Source of the DNA: Treponema sp. | Lineage (GTDB): Bacteria; Spirochaetota; Spirochaetia; Treponematales; Treponemataceae | Direction of reading: 5' to 3' | DNA length: 64,000 nucleotides | NCBI GenBank assembly: GCA_024693715.1 | Contig: JAILKS010000026.1 | Span: 38,262 to 102,261 of the forward strand | Shown here: piece by piece, positions 63,703 through 64,000 of the stretch | Layout of the letters: every line of letters starts with the position of its first letter | Position numbering within the stretch: the first letter of the stretch is position 1 | Position numbers and translations under genes: made by a program | Notes under the pieces: generated by a model | What the model was told of the DNA's origin: nothing | Seen by the model: the letters and a program-made list of their open reading frames with translations, nothing else | Databases searched by the model: none

Positions 63703-63790
63703 GCCGGCAGCTAGCTACTTTCGTCGCTCGGTTACACCGAGCTTACCGGGTTTTACCGTGTAAAATCCGCCTTTATCCATCGTGCACTGC
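63703..63790 (-). pseudogene. Possible 5S rRNA 3'-half fragment, decayed
   Basis: Read on the minus strand, 63790-63703 contains CAGTGCACGATGG (compare the 5S CAGCGCCGATGG), then GCGACGAAAGTAGCTAGCTG, and ends GCCGGC (compare GCGAGAGUAGG...GCCGGC). The middle has an extra 25 or so bases that form two hairpins. The 5' half of 5S is missing. The resemblance is from memory of 5S consensus, and a covariance search is needed. Confidence 0.35.
63726..63769. other. Two small hairpins inside the tail repeat
   Basis: GCTCGG-TTACA-CCGAGC (63726-63742) is a perfect 6-bp hairpin. CGGGTTTTAC-CGT-GTAAAATCCG (63747-63769) pairs 9 of 10. They sit in the inserted middle of the 5S-like fragment. Confidence 0.5.
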
Positions 63791-63877
63791 ACTCGCGGGA
63801 AAAAAAACAACATAAAAAAGATTTTCAGTTAAATAAAAAAGCCGGCAGCTACCAGCTTTAAATAGAAAATCCGTTAA

Positions 63878-63901
63878 AAAACGAGCCGAAAGGGTCGTTT
63901 T
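63878..63901. other. GAAA-tetraloop hairpin in the tail
   Basis: AAAACGAGCC (63878-63887), GAAA loop, GGGTCGTTTT (63892-63901). Nine of ten positions pair, with one G-G mismatch. The T-run end makes it terminator-like on either strand. Confidence 0.5.
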
Positions 63902-63918
63902 AGGATTATCAATAAAAC

Positions 63919-63947
63919 AGCTCCGAGCGGAATTAATTCCGCGAGCT
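63919..63947. other. Perfect 16-base palindrome in the tail
   Basis: GCGGAATTAATTCCGC (63927-63942) is a perfect palindrome. It is extended by AGCTC (63919-63923) and GAGCT (63943-63947), with CGA unpaired on the left. It could be a hairpin or a dimer binding site. Confidence 0.55.
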
Positions 63948-64000
63948 TCATACGAAAAATAAACGGGAAAAGAATAAATTCCAAAGTTAAAAGAAAAAGC

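Larger units (their letters stand above)
63687..64000 (-). repeat. Three irregular copies of a short repeat in an intergenic tail
   Basis: The plus-strand string AGTTAAAAGAAAAA begins at 63689 and at 63985, with a near copy AGTTAAATAAAAAA at 63827. The first two are followed by GCCGGCAGCTA (63703-63713, 63841-63851); the third is followed by GC at the window end. Spacings are 138 and 158. On the minus strand each reads GCCGGC then a U-rich tract, which looks like a 5S rRNA 3' end with its terminator. There is no protein gene from 63485 to 64000. Confidence 0.65.

Noticed and set aside
63485..64000. Integron attC or cassette array at the right edge, since some treponemes carry integrons
   Set aside because: No integrase or cassette reading frame is present, and the GTT-like core sites do not follow the attC pattern. 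The 5S-end explanation fits the repeated GCCGGC plus U-tract better.

Overview
The window is 64 kb of an AT-rich, densely packed chromosome. Gene content suggests a Treponema-like spirochaete: a BspA-type leucine-rich surface lipoprotein, treponeme-style SH3 lipoproteins, a GldA/GldFG/DUF4340 transport set, a membrane-anchored PilZ protein, a large methyl-accepting chemotaxis receptor, a ComEC lacking its hydrolase domain, and many lipoprotein signals with a Cys lipobox. The genus is inferred from these families; no species is claimed. No phage, insertion sequence, CRISPR array or transposase was seen.

Layout, left to right. 1-5263 (+): the end of PBP2, RodA, two NAD-salvage enzymes (PncB, NadE) and a FemAB-like aminoacyltransferase. 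5213-9996 (-): MoxR, DUF58, a DUF4129-like membrane protein and an ATP-grasp ligase. 10077-16789 (+): RNase Z, two paralogous SH3 proteins and the Gld-like ABC exporter set. 16770-17357 (-): a CPBP membrane protease. 17394-24837 (+): PilZ protein, HEAT protein, ComEC, RsmA, YggS and two pseudouridine synthases; the last gene runs antisense into tRNA-Leu(CAG). 24914-26990 (-): zinc-ribbon protein, pseudo-receiver protein and secreted protein. 27038-34871 (+): Mfd and two lipoproteins, one a 1298-residue LRR protein. 35063-37366 (-): MetG. 37617-38903 (+): dGTPase. 38922-46264 (-): ACT protein, ArgF, HAD phosphatase, a kinase/phosphoesterase/FHA signalling unit, a serine hydrolase and NagZ. 46369-49813 (+): a glycan-binding-like secreted protein, VanW protein and GT-C glycosyltransferase-like protein. 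49814-63484 (-): two acyl-CoA synthetases around an XRE-cupin regulator, DUF1232, MiaA, an RlmI-like methyltransferase, phospholipid enzymes (PlsC, diacylglycerol kinase-like), a lipase, a secreted protein and the chemotaxis receptor. 63485-64000: no protein gene; hairpins and three irregularly spaced repeats that look like the 3' end of a minus-strand 5S rRNA.

Common themes. Much of the window serves the envelope: elongasome PBP2/RodA, FemAB, ATP-grasp ligase, NagZ, serine hydrolase, VanW, GT-C and phospholipid acylation. A second group handles translation and RNA: RNase Z, RsmA, pseudouridine synthases, MiaA, MetG, RlmI-like and tRNA-Leu. Convergent gene ends often overlap or abut.

The most unusual signal is at transcription-unit starts. 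Six first genes (moxR, rnz, the FHA gene, nagZ, an acyl-CoA synthetase gene, plsC) have a -10 box ending 6 or 7 bases before the ATG and no Shine-Dalgarno sequence, as expected for leaderless mRNAs. Many operon-internal genes and the leadered first genes carry clear AGGA/GGAG sites.
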